Below, piece after piece: positions 6,765-14,438 of a stretch of DNA of 14,837 bases. The position numbers and the translations under genes are program-made. The DNA is from Clostridiales bacterium. GTDB taxonomy: Bacteria; Bacillota; Sulfobacillia; UBA995. The DNA lies in the NCBI GenBank assembly GCA_003517845.1, contig DOZU01000004.1, positions 1 to 14,837 on the forward strand, read 5' to 3'. How positions within the stretch are numbered: position 1 is the first letter of the stretch; the number at the start of each line of letters is the position of its first letter. The notes under the pieces are model-generated. The model was given only the letters and a program-made list of their open reading frames with translations, was not told the origin of the DNA and did not search any database.

Positions 6765-7150
6765 AGCTCCTGGCTTTTGTATGCGAACGCTCCGCCTTGC
6801 GGGCCATCGAGGAGGCCGAGGCCGGCGGCTTCTGGCCGCCGGGCTGGGAACTATCCCCCGTGCCCTGCTCGGGCAGGGTCGATGTCCTGCATGTGACGGG
6901 CGCCCTCACCCGGGGCTATGCTGGCGTGATGGTCGTGGGGTGTTTTGAAGAAGCGTGCGAGTTCCTGCAGGGGAACCTGGTGGCCGGCCGGCGGATCGAA
7001 TACCTGCGCGGACTACTGAAGGAAGCCGGGGTGGACCCCGCCAGGGTGCGGCTGGAGTTCGCTTCGCCCGCGGGCGCTGCCCGCCTGGCCCGGGCGGCGC
7101 GGGAGATGCGGCGGCAGGTGGACGCCATCGGGAAGGGGGAGGGGTCATGA
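6761..7150 (+). CDS. MvhD/FlpD-like iron-sulfur protein, cysteine-poor variant
   Basis: A 129-residue member of the MvhD (hydrogenase/formate dehydrogenase delta) family, which carries a [2Fe-2S] cluster linking an electron input module to HdrA. The core layout is kept: FVC at C8, VPCSGRVD at C36, VVGCFEEAC at C61 and C66, then FLQGN and the amphipathic tail RRIEYLRGLLKEAGVDPARVRLEF. The usual CxxC of the first motif (compare C17 and C20 of the canonical copy at 12035) is reduced to a single Cys, the second being Ser11. The GCHPGDCHY segment is altered to GCFEEACEF. Four cysteines remain, enough for one cluster if all act as ligands. It overlaps both neighbours by 4 bases and sits between the ferredoxin-HdrA protein and HdrC, so it probably bridges them. 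The family call is secure; the cofactor state is open. Confidence 0.82.
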   Translation: MKLLAFVCERSALRAIEEAEAGGFWPPGWELSPVPCSGRVDVLHVTGALTRGYAGVMVVGCFEEACEFLQGNLVAGRRIEYLRGLLKEAGVDPARVRLEFASPAGAARLARAAREMRRQVDAIGKGEGS

Positions 7151-7638
7151 AGGCGGCGGCAAGCGCGAGTCCCGCCCGGCTGGTCAGCCCGCGGTTCAAG
7201 TACGAGGTGGCCGCGCGGCCCGGGGGCCAGGCTATCAAGGCTTGCTTCGGCTGTGGGGTGTGCACGGCCGGCTGTCCGGTGGCGGAGGTGGACGCCGCCT
7301 ATAATCCCCGGCGCATCATCCGCATGGTGCTCCTGGGATTGGAGGAGGACGTGCTGACCTCCGACCTGATCTGGCTGTGTACGGTGTGCTTTACCTGCTA
7401 TGCCCGCTGCCCTCAGGATGTCAGGTTCACCGATGTCATGGGCGTACTCCGGGAACTGGCCGTCGAGCGCGGTTACGTACATCCGTCTTTCCCCGCCCGG
7501 CTGAAAGCCATGGACGATCTCGCTCAGCAGCTGAGGCTGGGAGCGGCGCGTTCCCTGGCGCGGGACAAAGCCGCCGCCGGCCCTCCGGACCCGGGCGACC
7601 TCAAGCGACTGATCGCCGAGGCAGGGGATAAGACATGA
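7147..7638 (+). CDS. hdrC: HdrC-like two-[4Fe-4S] electron-transfer protein
   Basis: A 163-residue ferredoxin-fold protein with two cluster motifs in the HdrC arrangement: C33-x2-C36-x2-C39-x3-C43-P and C78-x2-C81-x2-C84-x3-C88-P. The second is followed by the typical helix QDVRFTDVMGVLRELAVERGY. RRIIRMVLLG between the motifs is also characteristic of HdrC. Length fits the family (about 150-190). There is no membrane segment, so this is a soluble HdrC and not the QmoC or HdrE type. The ATG at 7147 overlaps the previous stop, with a G-rich GGGGGAGGGG just upstream; I rejected the longer in-frame extension. HdrC normally hands electrons to HdrB, but no CCG-domain gene is present in this window. 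The partner is therefore elsewhere, or HdrC passes electrons to the large HdrA fusion that begins at its stop codon. Confidence 0.9.
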   Translation: MKAAASASPARLVSPRFKYEVAARPGGQAIKACFGCGVCTAGCPVAEVDAAYNPRRIIRMVLLGLEEDVLTSDLIWLCTVCFTCYARCPQDVRFTDVMGVLRELAVERGYVHPSFPARLKAMDDLAQQLRLGAARSLARDKAAAGPPDPGDLKRLIAEAGDKT

Positions 7639-10600
7639 GCGGCGACGTGACCGGCGCGGCCCTGGTGGTGGGAGGCGGCATCGCCGGGATGCAGGCCGCC
7701 CTGGACCTCGCCGAGTCCGGTTTCTACGTTTACCTGGTCGAAAAGTCGCCTTCGATCGGCGGGACCATGGCCCGGCTGGACAAGACCTTCCCTACCAATG
7801 ACTGCGCCATGTGCATCCTGTCGCCGAAGCTGGTGGAGTGCGGCCGCCACCTGAACATCGAGACGCTGACCGGCTCGGAAGTGCTGGACATCGCCGGCGA
7901 GCCGGGCAACTTCACCGTTCGCGTGCGGCGCCATCCCCGGTACGTGGATCTCGCGCGTTGCACCGGCTGCGGCGACTGCGAGAAAGCGTGCCCGGTCCGG
8001 CTGCCCAACGAATATGAGGGCGGGCTCAACCTGCGCAAGGCCATTTTCCGGCCCTTTCCCCAGGCTTACCCCAACGCCTTCGCCATCGACAAGGCCGACC
8101 GTCCCCTGTGCCAGGTGTCTTGCCCGGCAGGGGTGCATGCCCAGGGGTACGTCGCCCTGATCGCCGCCGGCAAGTTCCCGGAAGCCGTGACCCTGGTGAA
8201 GCGCGACAACCCCTTCCCCGCCGTGTGCGGCCGGGTATGCCACCACCCCTGCGAAGCCGCGTGTCGCCGGGGCTTGCTCGACGAACCGGTGGCCATCCGC
8301 CCGCTCAAGCGGATGATCGCCGACTACGAACTGGAGCATGCGGCCGAAATCGCCTTGCCCGAACGCTCCGCGCCCCGCCCGGAACGGGTGGCGGTGGTCG
8401 GCTCCGGCCCCGCCGGGCTGACCTGTGCCCATTACTTGGCCCTCGACGGCTTCCCCGTGACCGTGTTCGAGGCCTTGCCGGTGCCCGGTGGGATGTTGAC
8501 CGTGGGCATCCCCGAGTACCGCCTGCCGCGGGACATCCTGCGGGCGGAGATCGATCAAATCGCCAGGCTGGGAGTGGAGATCCGCACGGGGATAGCCTTG
8601 GGCCGCGACTTCACCCTGGATGACCTGACCGCTGGCGGCTACCAGGCGGTATTCCTGGCGGTCGGGGCGCACCGGGACCAGAAGCTGGGCGTGCCCGGCG
8701 AGGATATCCCGGGCGTCGTATCCGGGGTGGAGTTCCTGCGGCAGGTCAACCTGGGCGAGCCGCCGGCGGTGGGCCGGCAGGTGCTGGTGATCGGCGGCGG
8801 CAACGTCGCCATCGACGCCGCCCGTAGCAGCCTTCGTCTGGGCGCCCGCAGCGTGACCGTGGTGTACCGCCGGTCCCGGGGGGAGATGCCGGCGGCGGGG
8901 CACGAGGTGGTGGCCGCCGAAGAGGAAGGCATCGAGTTCTCATTCCTCACCGCTCCTACCGCCGTGCTCGGCGAAGGTCAGGTGCAGGGCCTGCGGTGCC
9001 TTCGCATGCAGCTCGGCGAGGCCGATGCCTCGGGCCGGCGCCGGCCGGTGCCCGTGCCCGGCTCCGACTTCACCCTCGAGGCGGACCAGGTGATCGTCGC
9101 CATCGGCCAGACGCCCGACACCGCCTTCGCCCCGCCGGGGATGACCGATCGGTGGGGTAACCTGGCGGCCGACCCGGAAACGCTCGCCACCGCCCGCGCG
9201 GGAGTGTTCGCCGGCGGTGACGCCGTGACCGGTCCGGCCACGGCGATCGAGGCCATCGCCGCCGGCCGTAAGGCCGCCGCCTCTATCCGCCGTCACCTGG
9301 AGGGAGAAGCGCTGACCGCGGCGCGGCCCATCCCGACTCCCGCAGTGGGGCCGGTGCCGTGGGGCAGGGAACGGGCGCCGCGGGCGGCCATGCCGGAACT
9401 CGACCCCGGCGCTCGCCGGGGCGACTTTCGGGAAGTGGAACTCGGGCTGAGCCAGGAGGCGGCGATGGCCGAGGCCAGGCGCTGCCTGGACTGCGGCGTC
9501 TGCGCCGAGTGCCGGGAGTGCGAGCGGGCCTGTCAGGCTCGCGCCATCGTCCACGACATGGGGCCCGAAGAGGTTGAGTTGAAGGTGGGGGCGGTCATCC
9601 TGTGTCCGGGCTTCGCCACTACCGCCCCGGAGGACCTCGTACACCTCGGCTATGGGCGCCACCCCAATGTCGTCACCAGCATGGAGTTCGAGCGGATCCT
9701 GTCGGCGTCCGGGCCCTACGACGGACATGTGGTGCGGCCGTCGGACCGCAAGGTCCCGCGACGCATCGCCTTCCTGCAGTGCGTCGGTTCGCGGGACCTC
9801 CGGCACGGCGAGGGCTACTGCTCCTCCGTATGCTGTATGTACGCCCTGAAAGAGGCGGTCATCGCTGTAGAGCACTCGGCCGAGGAACTGGCGATCAGCA
9901 TCTTCTACATGGATATGCGCGCCCACGGCAAGGACTTCGAGCACTACCTGAATCGCGCTCAGCGGGAATACGGGGTGCGCCTGGTGCGCAGCCGGGTGGA
10001 GGCGGTCGAGGCTGGCGCCGCCCCGGGGGACCTCACGGTGCATTACGCCGGGGAGGACGGCCGGCCGACCCGGGAGGATTTCGATCTGGTGGTGCTGTCG
10101 GTGGGCATGCGGCCGGAACCGGCCATGGTCGAACTGGTCGAGCGGCTGGGGATCAGCACCGACCGGCACGGGTTCCCCCGCACCCCCTCCGGGAAGCCCA
10201 CCTGCACTTCCCGTCCCGGCATCCTGGTGGCCGGACCATTTGCGGCGCCCAAGGATATACCCGAGACGGTCGTGGAGGCCAGTGCCGCCGCCGCGGAGGC
10301 GGGGACGGTGCTCGCTTCTCGGCGCGGCGAACTCGTCCGGCACAAAGAGTACCCCCCCGAGCGGGCCGTGGCCAACCGCCCGCCCCGGATCGGCGTGTTC
10401 GTCTGCCACTGCGGCATCAATATCGGCGGGGGCGTCCGGGGCAAGGAAGTGGCCGAGTTCGCCCGCCGCTTGCCTTACGTGGTGCATGTTGAGGACAACC
10501 TGTACACTTGCTCGCAGGATACGCAGGATCGTATCAAGCAGCTCATCGAGGAGCATGACCTCAATCGGGTGGTCGTGGCCTCCTGCTCGCCGCGGACCCA

Positions 10601-12038
10601 CGAGCCGCTGTTTCAGCAAAGTATCCGCGAGGGCGGCCTGAACCCATACCTGTTCGAGATGGCCAACATCCGCGACCAGTGTTCATGGGTGCACATGCAT
10701 GACCCCGACGCCGCCACGGCCAAATCCCGGGACCTGTTGGCGATGGCGGTGGCCAAAGCCCGCCACCTGGAACCGCTCTACCGCGTACCCGTCCCGGTCA
10801 CGCGCGCCGCGCTGGTGATCGGCGGCGGCATGGCCGGCTTGACCGCTACCCTCGCCTTCGCCCGGCAGGGTTACCCGGTATGCCTCGTGGAGCGCGAGGT
10901 CGAGCTGGGAGGGCAGGCCCGCCGGCTGACCCGGACGCTGGAGGGCGAGGATGTGCCCGCCCTGGTGGCCCGGACCATCGACGCGGTCAGGACCCACCCG
11001 CTGGTGACCCTCTATACCGGATCCCAGGTTCGCAGCATTGAAGGTTTCGTCGGCAACTTCGAGACCGTCCTGGCCACCCCGGAGGGTGAGGTCGCCGTGC
11101 GCCACGGGGTGGTCGTGGTCGCGACCGGTGCCCTGCCGGCCGTGCCCCCCGAACCGAGTTACGGCGCTGACCCCGGGGTGATCACGCAACTTGAGCTGGA
11201 AGAAGCGCTGGCCGGGGGACGGGTGCCCGAGGGCGATGTAGTCATGATCGGCTGCGCGGGCTCGCGCACCCCCGAACGGCCGTACTGCAGCCGGGTGTGT
11301 TGTTCGCACATGGTGAAGAACGCCCTGGCGCTGAAGGCGCTCGATCCCCGGCGCGAGGTCCACGTCCTCCACCGCGACATCCGCACTTACGGGCTGAAAG
11401 AAGAGCAATATCGCGAGGCGCGGGAGGCCGGCGTCATCTTCTACCGTCACGCGGAGGATGATCCTCCCCGAATGGCCGCCGGTGAAGGCGGTCGGCGGGA
11501 AGTGACGGTGACCGATGAATTGCTGGGCATCCCGGTGCGCATCCCCGCGGGACTGGTGGTGCTGGCTTCGGGGATCGCCCCGCGTCCCGATGCCCGCGCG
11601 CTCGCCCAGGCGCTCAAGGTGCCGCTGAACGCCGACGGCTTCTTCCTCGAGGCCCACGTGAAGCTGCGACCGGTCGACTTCGCCACCGACGGGGTCTTCG
11701 TCGCGGGGCTGGCCCATGCCCCGAAAACCTTGTCCGAGAGCATGGCCCAGGCGCTGGCGGCGGTGGGCCGGGCGGCTACGGTCATCGCCCGCGACTCGAT
11801 CGAGGCCGGCGGAGCGGTGGCCGAGGTTCGCGAGGCCCGCTGCGGCGGATGTCGCACCTGTGAGAGCGTGTGCCAGTATTCGGCCATCAAAGTCGACCCG
11901 ACCCGGGGCAAGGCGGCGGTGGAGAAGGCGCTGTGCAAGGGCTGCGGGGCCTGCGCCGCCACTTGCTGGTGTGGCGCGATCGTGCTCCGCGGCTTCACCG
12001 AGGAACAGATCCTGGCGGAGGTGGCGGCGCTCCTATGA
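7635..12038 (+). CDS. hdrA: Giant HdrA-GltD-HdrA fusion flavoprotein (1467 aa)
   Basis: One uninterrupted frame encodes two HdrA modules. Module 1 starts with GGGIAG (residue ~14) and NDCAMC (C57, C60), then a [4Fe-4S] motif C109/C112/C115/C119-P. At about residue 156 a complete GltD/NfnB-like domain is inserted, ending near 560: its own Cys entry region (C159, SCPAG, CGRVCHHPCEAAC), FAD motif GSGPAG near 256-261, and NADPH-type motif IGGGNVAIDAA near 386 with VVYRRSR after it. Module 1 then resumes with six cysteines at 617, 620, 623, 626, 629 and 633, and the HdrA cluster C716/C729/C733/C734. Module 2 is a full HdrA: N-terminal domain with C924 and C926, FAD motif GGGMAG at 1063, cluster C1207/C1218/C1222/C1223, and ferredoxin motifs at 1403-1413 and 1434-1444. 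HdrA flavins are the bifurcation sites of characterised complexes. Start and stop overlap the neighbours by 4 bases. Confidence 0.93.
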   Translation: MSGDVTGAALVVGGGIAGMQAALDLAESGFYVYLVEKSPSIGGTMARLDKTFPTNDCAMCILSPKLVECGRHLNIETLTGSEVLDIAGEPGNFTVRVRRHPRYVDLARCTGCGDCEKACPVRLPNEYEGGLNLRKAIFRPFPQAYPNAFAIDKADRPLCQVSCPAGVHAQGYVALIAAGKFPEAVTLVKRDNPFPAVCGRVCHHPCEAACRRGLLDEPVAIRPLKRMIADYELEHAAEIALPERSAPRPERVAVVGSGPAGLTCAHYLALDGFPVTVFEALPVPGGMLTVGIPEYRLPRDILRAEIDQIARLGVEIRTGIALGRDFTLDDLTAGGYQAVFLAVGAHRDQKLGVPGEDIPGVVSGVEFLRQVNLGEPPAVGRQVLVIGGGNVAIDAARSSLRLGARSVTVVYRRSRGEMPAAGHEVVAAEEEGIEFSFLTAPTAVLGEGQVQGLRCLRMQLGEADASGRRRPVPVPGSDFTLEADQVIVAIGQTPDTAFAPPGMTDRWGNLAADPETLATARAGVFAGGDAVTGPATAIEAIAAGRKAAASIRRHLEGEALTAARPIPTPAVGPVPWGRERAPRAAMPELDPGARRGDFREVELGLSQEAAMAEARRCLDCGVCAECRECERACQARAIVHDMGPEEVELKVGAVILCPGFATTAPEDLVHLGYGRHPNVVTSMEFERILSASGPYDGHVVRPSDRKVPRRIAFLQCVGSRDLRHGEGYCSSVCCMYALKEAVIAVEHSAEELAISIFYMDMRAHGKDFEHYLNRAQREYGVRLVRSRVEAVEAGAAPGDLTVHYAGEDGRPTREDFDLVVLSVGMRPEPAMVELVERLGISTDRHGFPRTPSGKPTCTSRPGILVAGPFAAPKDIPETVVEASAAAAEAGTVLASRRGELVRHKEYPPERAVANRPPRIGVFVCHCGINIGGGVRGKEVAEFARRLPYVVHVEDNLYTCSQDTQDRIKQLIEEHDLNRVVVASCSPRTHEPLFQQSIREGGLNPYLFEMANIRDQCSWVHMHDPDAATAKSRDLLAMAVAKARHLEPLYRVPVPVTRAALVIGGGMAGLTATLAFARQGYPVCLVEREVELGGQARRLTRTLEGEDVPALVARTIDAVRTHPLVTLYTGSQVRSIEGFVGNFETVLATPEGEVAVRHGVVVVATGALPAVPPEPSYGADPGVITQLELEEALAGGRVPEGDVVMIGCAGSRTPERPYCSRVCCSHMVKNALALKALDPRREVHVLHRDIRTYGLKEEQYREAREAGVIFYRHAEDDPPRMAAGEGGRREVTVTDELLGIPVRIPAGLVVLASGIAPRPDARALAQALKVPLNADGFFLEAHVKLRPVDFATDGVFVAGLAHAPKTLSESMAQALAAVGRAATVIARDSIEAGGAVAEVREARCGGCRTCESVCQYSAIKVDPTRGKAAVEKALCKGCGACAATCWCGAIVLRGFTEEQILAEVAALL

Positions 12039-12481
12039 ATGCGGCGAGTGCGACCTGGGAACCGAAGATCGTCGCCTTCCTGTGCCACTGGTGCAGCTAC
12101 GCCGGGGCCGATCTGGCGGGGATATCCCGCCTGCAGTACCCGCCCAATGTCCGGGTGGTGCGCGTGCCGTGTTCCGGAGCGGTCAACCCCATCTACATCC
12201 TGAAAGCCCTGCAACGAGGGGCGGATGGCGTGCTGGTCTCGGGGTGTCATCCCGGAGACTGCCACTACCTGGCGGGCAACCTGGTGGCGCGGCGCAAATT
12301 CGCCTTGCTCAAGCGGCTCCTGGAACAAGTGGGGATCGAGGAACAGCGGGTGCAATTCTCCTGGGTCTCGGCGGCCGAGGGCCAGAAATTCGCCGATGTC
12401 ATCCGCAAGGTCGTCGGCGACGTGAAGGCGCTGGGGCCGGCGGGATTCCTGTCGAAAGCGGGGCGAGCATCCTGTCCTTGA
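12035..12481 (+). CDS. mvhD: MvhD/FlxD-type [2Fe-2S] subunit (canonical copy)
   Basis: A 148-residue MvhD-family protein with all the usual cysteines: C17-x2-C20 in FLCHWCSYAGAD, C46 in VPCSG, and C71 and C76 in SGCHPGDCHY, followed by the LAGN segment and the helix RRKFALLKRLL. In known complexes MvhD/FlxD carries a [2Fe-2S] cluster that passes electrons from a hydrogenase, formate dehydrogenase or FlxABC module to HdrA. The usual Arg of the CSGRV segment is Ala here. GGAGGTGG at 12017-12023, within the end of hdrA, is the ribosome binding site for ATG 12035; the ATGA overlap couples it to hdrA. Sitting between HdrA and FlxC/B/A-like genes, it most likely docks the NAD(P)H module onto HdrA. 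It is one of two MvhD-like proteins in this operon, the other (6761-7150) being divergent and short of cysteines. Confidence 0.93.
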   Translation: MNAASATWEPKIVAFLCHWCSYAGADLAGISRLQYPPNVRVVRVPCSGAVNPIYILKALQRGADGVLVSGCHPGDCHYLAGNLVARRKFALLKRLLEQVGIEEQRVQFSWVSAAEGQKFADVIRKVVGDVKALGPAGFLSKAGRASCP

Positions 12482-13416
12482 CGGCGAACCTGCGGGAAAC
12501 GGCGGCGCGACTGCTGGCGGAGGGTACGGTTCAACTCGTGCTGGGCTGGGAGCGGGGGACCTCACCCCTGCGCACCACCCCCCTGTTTGCCCGGGCGCCG
12601 GGGGATGCCGAACGGCTGGTGTACGATCCCACTTGCGACCACAACCTGTCCGGCTATCTCGGGCGCCTCAAGGAAGGGCGGGTGGCGCTGGTCGCCCGGC
12701 CCTGCGAAGCCAGGGCGCTGGTGGAACAGGTGCGCGAAAACCGGATTGCCCGCGACCGGGTGCTGGCCATCGGCCTGCCGTGTTCCGGGATGATCTCGCG
12801 GCGCGCCCTCGCCTCCCGCCTGGCCGACCGCGTGATCCGCGAGGGCCGCCTCGCGGGCGACCGCCTGGTCGTGGCCGGGGACGGTTGGCAGGAGGAGTTC
12901 CCCTGGGCGGAAGTGCGGGACCCGGCGTGCCAGGGATGCCGACTGCCCGATCCCGGGATATACTGGCTGGCGCCCGAGGCGTCCGCCCCTCCCGAAGGCG
13001 ACCGCTTCGCACGGCTCGAGGCGCGGAGTCTGCTATCGCCCGAGCGGCGCCGGGAAGAGTTCCGGCAGGCGGCCGAGCGGTGCATCTCCTGCTATGCTTG
13101 CCGCCAGGCGTGCCCCTTGTGTGACTGCGCGGAATGCTTCACCGACCGTGCCGCCCCGGCCTTGCTGGGGCCGACCGCCGACCCGTCGGAGGCGATGCTT
13201 TTCCATCTCGTCCGGGCCATGCACCTGGCCGGCCGCTGCGTCGACTGCGGCGCCTGTGCCCGCGCGTGCCCGGTGGGCGTCGATCTGCGTCACCTCCACC
13301 TGGCGCTGGAGCGGGAGGGCGCCGAACGCTTCGACCACCGCCCGGGAGTCGACCCGGCGGCGCGCCCCCTGGTCGGCAGTTTCCGCCCGGAGGACCGGGA
13401 GGAGTTCATCCTATGA
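12478..13416 (+). CDS. FrhB/FdhB-like iron-sulfur protein with C-terminal 4Fe-4S dicluster (FlxC-like)
   Basis: A 312-residue protein. Residues 1-190 resemble the F420 hydrogenase/dehydrogenase beta-subunit family (ARPCEARALVEQ, IGLPCSGMI, and a DPACQGCRLPDP cysteine pair). Residues 200-270 hold two ferredoxin-type motifs: C202/C205/C208/C212-P, immediately followed by extra cysteines C215, C217 and C220, and C254/C257/C260/C264-P. The VDLRHL helix after the second motif is typical of dicluster subunits. The frame is open far upstream; I chose the TTG at 12478 because it overlaps the mvhD stop (TTGA) as at other junctions here, though its ribosome binding site is weak. Order and domains match the iron-sulfur subunit between FlxD and FlxB in flx operons of sulfate reducers. 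There is no evidence that it binds F420. Confident as an Fe-S electron-transfer subunit; the FlxC label is by analogy. Confidence 0.82.
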   Translation: MTANLRETAARLLAEGTVQLVLGWERGTSPLRTTPLFARAPGDAERLVYDPTCDHNLSGYLGRLKEGRVALVARPCEARALVEQVRENRIARDRVLAIGLPCSGMISRRALASRLADRVIREGRLAGDRLVVAGDGWQEEFPWAEVRDPACQGCRLPDPGIYWLAPEASAPPEGDRFARLEARSLLSPERRREEFRQAAERCISCYACRQACPLCDCAECFTDRAAPALLGPTADPSEAMLFHLVRAMHLAGRCVDCGACARACPVGVDLRHLHLALEREGAERFDHRPGVDPAARPLVGSFRPEDREEFIL

Positions 13417-14438
13417 AAGAGAGGCCTGCCATGGCGGTCTTCCTGAGTTGCGACCAGCTGCCGGCGGTCCTGGCGGCTTCCGCCGAGCGCGGCCCGACCT
13501 GGGTGGCGGCGGGACGGGGCGAGGATTCGGGCTTCATCCCTTACCGTCCCGGGCTGTGCCTCGACCGGGAAGCCGGTCCCACCCGCCGCACGCTCAAGGA
13601 AGTGTTCCTCCCCCGCGCCGAGGTGCTGTTCGGTTACGAGACGGTGGACGGCGTCCCCCGGTTGCACCCGGCCGCACCCTCCGACCTGCCCAGGGTGATC
13701 TTTGGGGTGAGACCGTGCGACGCCCGGGCGCTGGCCCTGCTCGACCCGGTGTTCGAGGAGCCCCCGCATGTCGATGGCCTGTGGGCGGGCCGGCGGCAAG
13801 CGGCCACCCTGGTGGGGCTCGGGTGTGACCGGCCTGGCCCGGCCTGCTTCTGCCCGGCGGCAGGCGGCGACCCTCTGGGCGAGGAAGGCCTGGATGTATT
13901 GATGGTGCCGGTGGATGGGGGCTACCTCGTGCGTCCCCTGACCGAGCGGGGTCGGGCCTGGACGGAGCCGCTGGGGCTCCCGCCCGCCCGGCCCGAGCAA
14001 CTTGCGGCAGCGGAGGCCGTCGCGGACCGCGCCCGCGAGCGCTTGGCCGGCGGGGCCCCCGTCGACCTTCAGGCGACGCTGGCCAGTGGCTTCGAGCACT
14101 CGCTATGGGATCGACTGCACGAGCGCTGTCTGGGCTGTGCCGCGTGCACGTACCTTTGCCCTACCTGCCACTGCTTCGACGTGGGCGACGAAGACGGCCG
14201 GCGCTGGCGCCGCTGGGACTCATGCATGTTCCCGACCTTCACCCTCCACGCTTCCGGCCATAACCCTCGCACCAGCGGGAAGGAGCGCATGCGCCAGCGG
14301 CTGATGCACAAGTTCTGTTACTACCCGGAGCGCCGGGGCCGTCCGGCCTGCGTCGGCTGCGGCCGTTGCGTGGAGATTTGTCCGGCCAACGTGGACCTCC
14401 GCTCGGTCCTCGAGCAGCTCAAGGGGGTGCGAGCTTGA
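13413..14438 (+). CDS. flxB: AsrA/FlxB-like 4Fe-4S dicluster subunit
   Basis: A 341-residue protein of the family containing anaerobic sulfite reductase subunit A, sulfhydrogenase beta subunit and FlxB. Visible family marks are PTRRTLKEVFLPRAEVLF near the N-terminus, VIFGVRPCDARALALLD, VGLGCDRPGPACFC, and the C-terminal dicluster: C239/C242/C245/C249-P with added C252 and C254 (CPTCHCFD), and C313/C316/C319/C323-P. WDSCMFPTFTLHASGHNPR between the motifs is highly typical. ATG 13413 overlaps the previous stop and has GGGAGGAG about 8 bases upstream; the ATG at 13431 is a possible but less supported alternative. The next gene is an FAD/NAD(P)-binding protein, the normal partner that feeds this dicluster protein. 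No siroheme sulfite reductase (AsrC) or hydrogenase large subunit is present, so with HdrA and MvhD upstream the FlxB assignment is preferred. Confidence 0.9.
   Translation: MKERPAMAVFLSCDQLPAVLAASAERGPTWVAAGRGEDSGFIPYRPGLCLDREAGPTRRTLKEVFLPRAEVLFGYETVDGVPRLHPAAPSDLPRVIFGVRPCDARALALLDPVFEEPPHVDGLWAGRRQAATLVGLGCDRPGPACFCPAAGGDPLGEEGLDVLMVPVDGGYLVRPLTERGRAWTEPLGLPPARPEQLAAAEAVADRARERLAGGAPVDLQATLASGFEHSLWDRLHERCLGCAACTYLCPTCHCFDVGDEDGRRWRRWDSCMFPTFTLHASGHNPRTSGKERMRQRLMHKFCYYPERRGRPACVGCGRCVEICPANVDLRSVLEQLKGVRA

Noticed and set aside
4564..7638. Dissimilatory sulfate reduction Qmo complex
   Set aside because: The layout resembles QmoA plus a split QmoB, but there is no aprAB, sat or membrane QmoC in the window, so naming it Qmo would be overreach.
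7524..8903. Long minus-strand open frame (459 codons) opposite the giant hdrA
   Set aside because: It is a mirror of high GC coding sequence. The translation is rich in His/Gly/Arg/Asp with no recognisable domain, while the plus strand encodes clear HdrA and GltD motifs.
8100..9310. A stand-alone glutamate synthase small subunit
   Set aside because: It is in frame inside HdrA without its own start or stop, and no glutamate synthase large subunit gene is nearby.
8940..10619. Long minus-strand open frame (559 codons) opposite hdrA
   Set aside because: Same reason: low-complexity composition, no motifs or ribosome binding site, and complete overlap with conserved plus-strand domains.
7635..12038. 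Assembly chimera or fused neighbouring genes as the explanation for the 1467-residue frame
   Set aside because: The GltD domain is nested at a sensible boundary inside HdrA module 1, which resumes in frame with its expected motifs. No frameshift signs or internal ribosome binding sites are needed.
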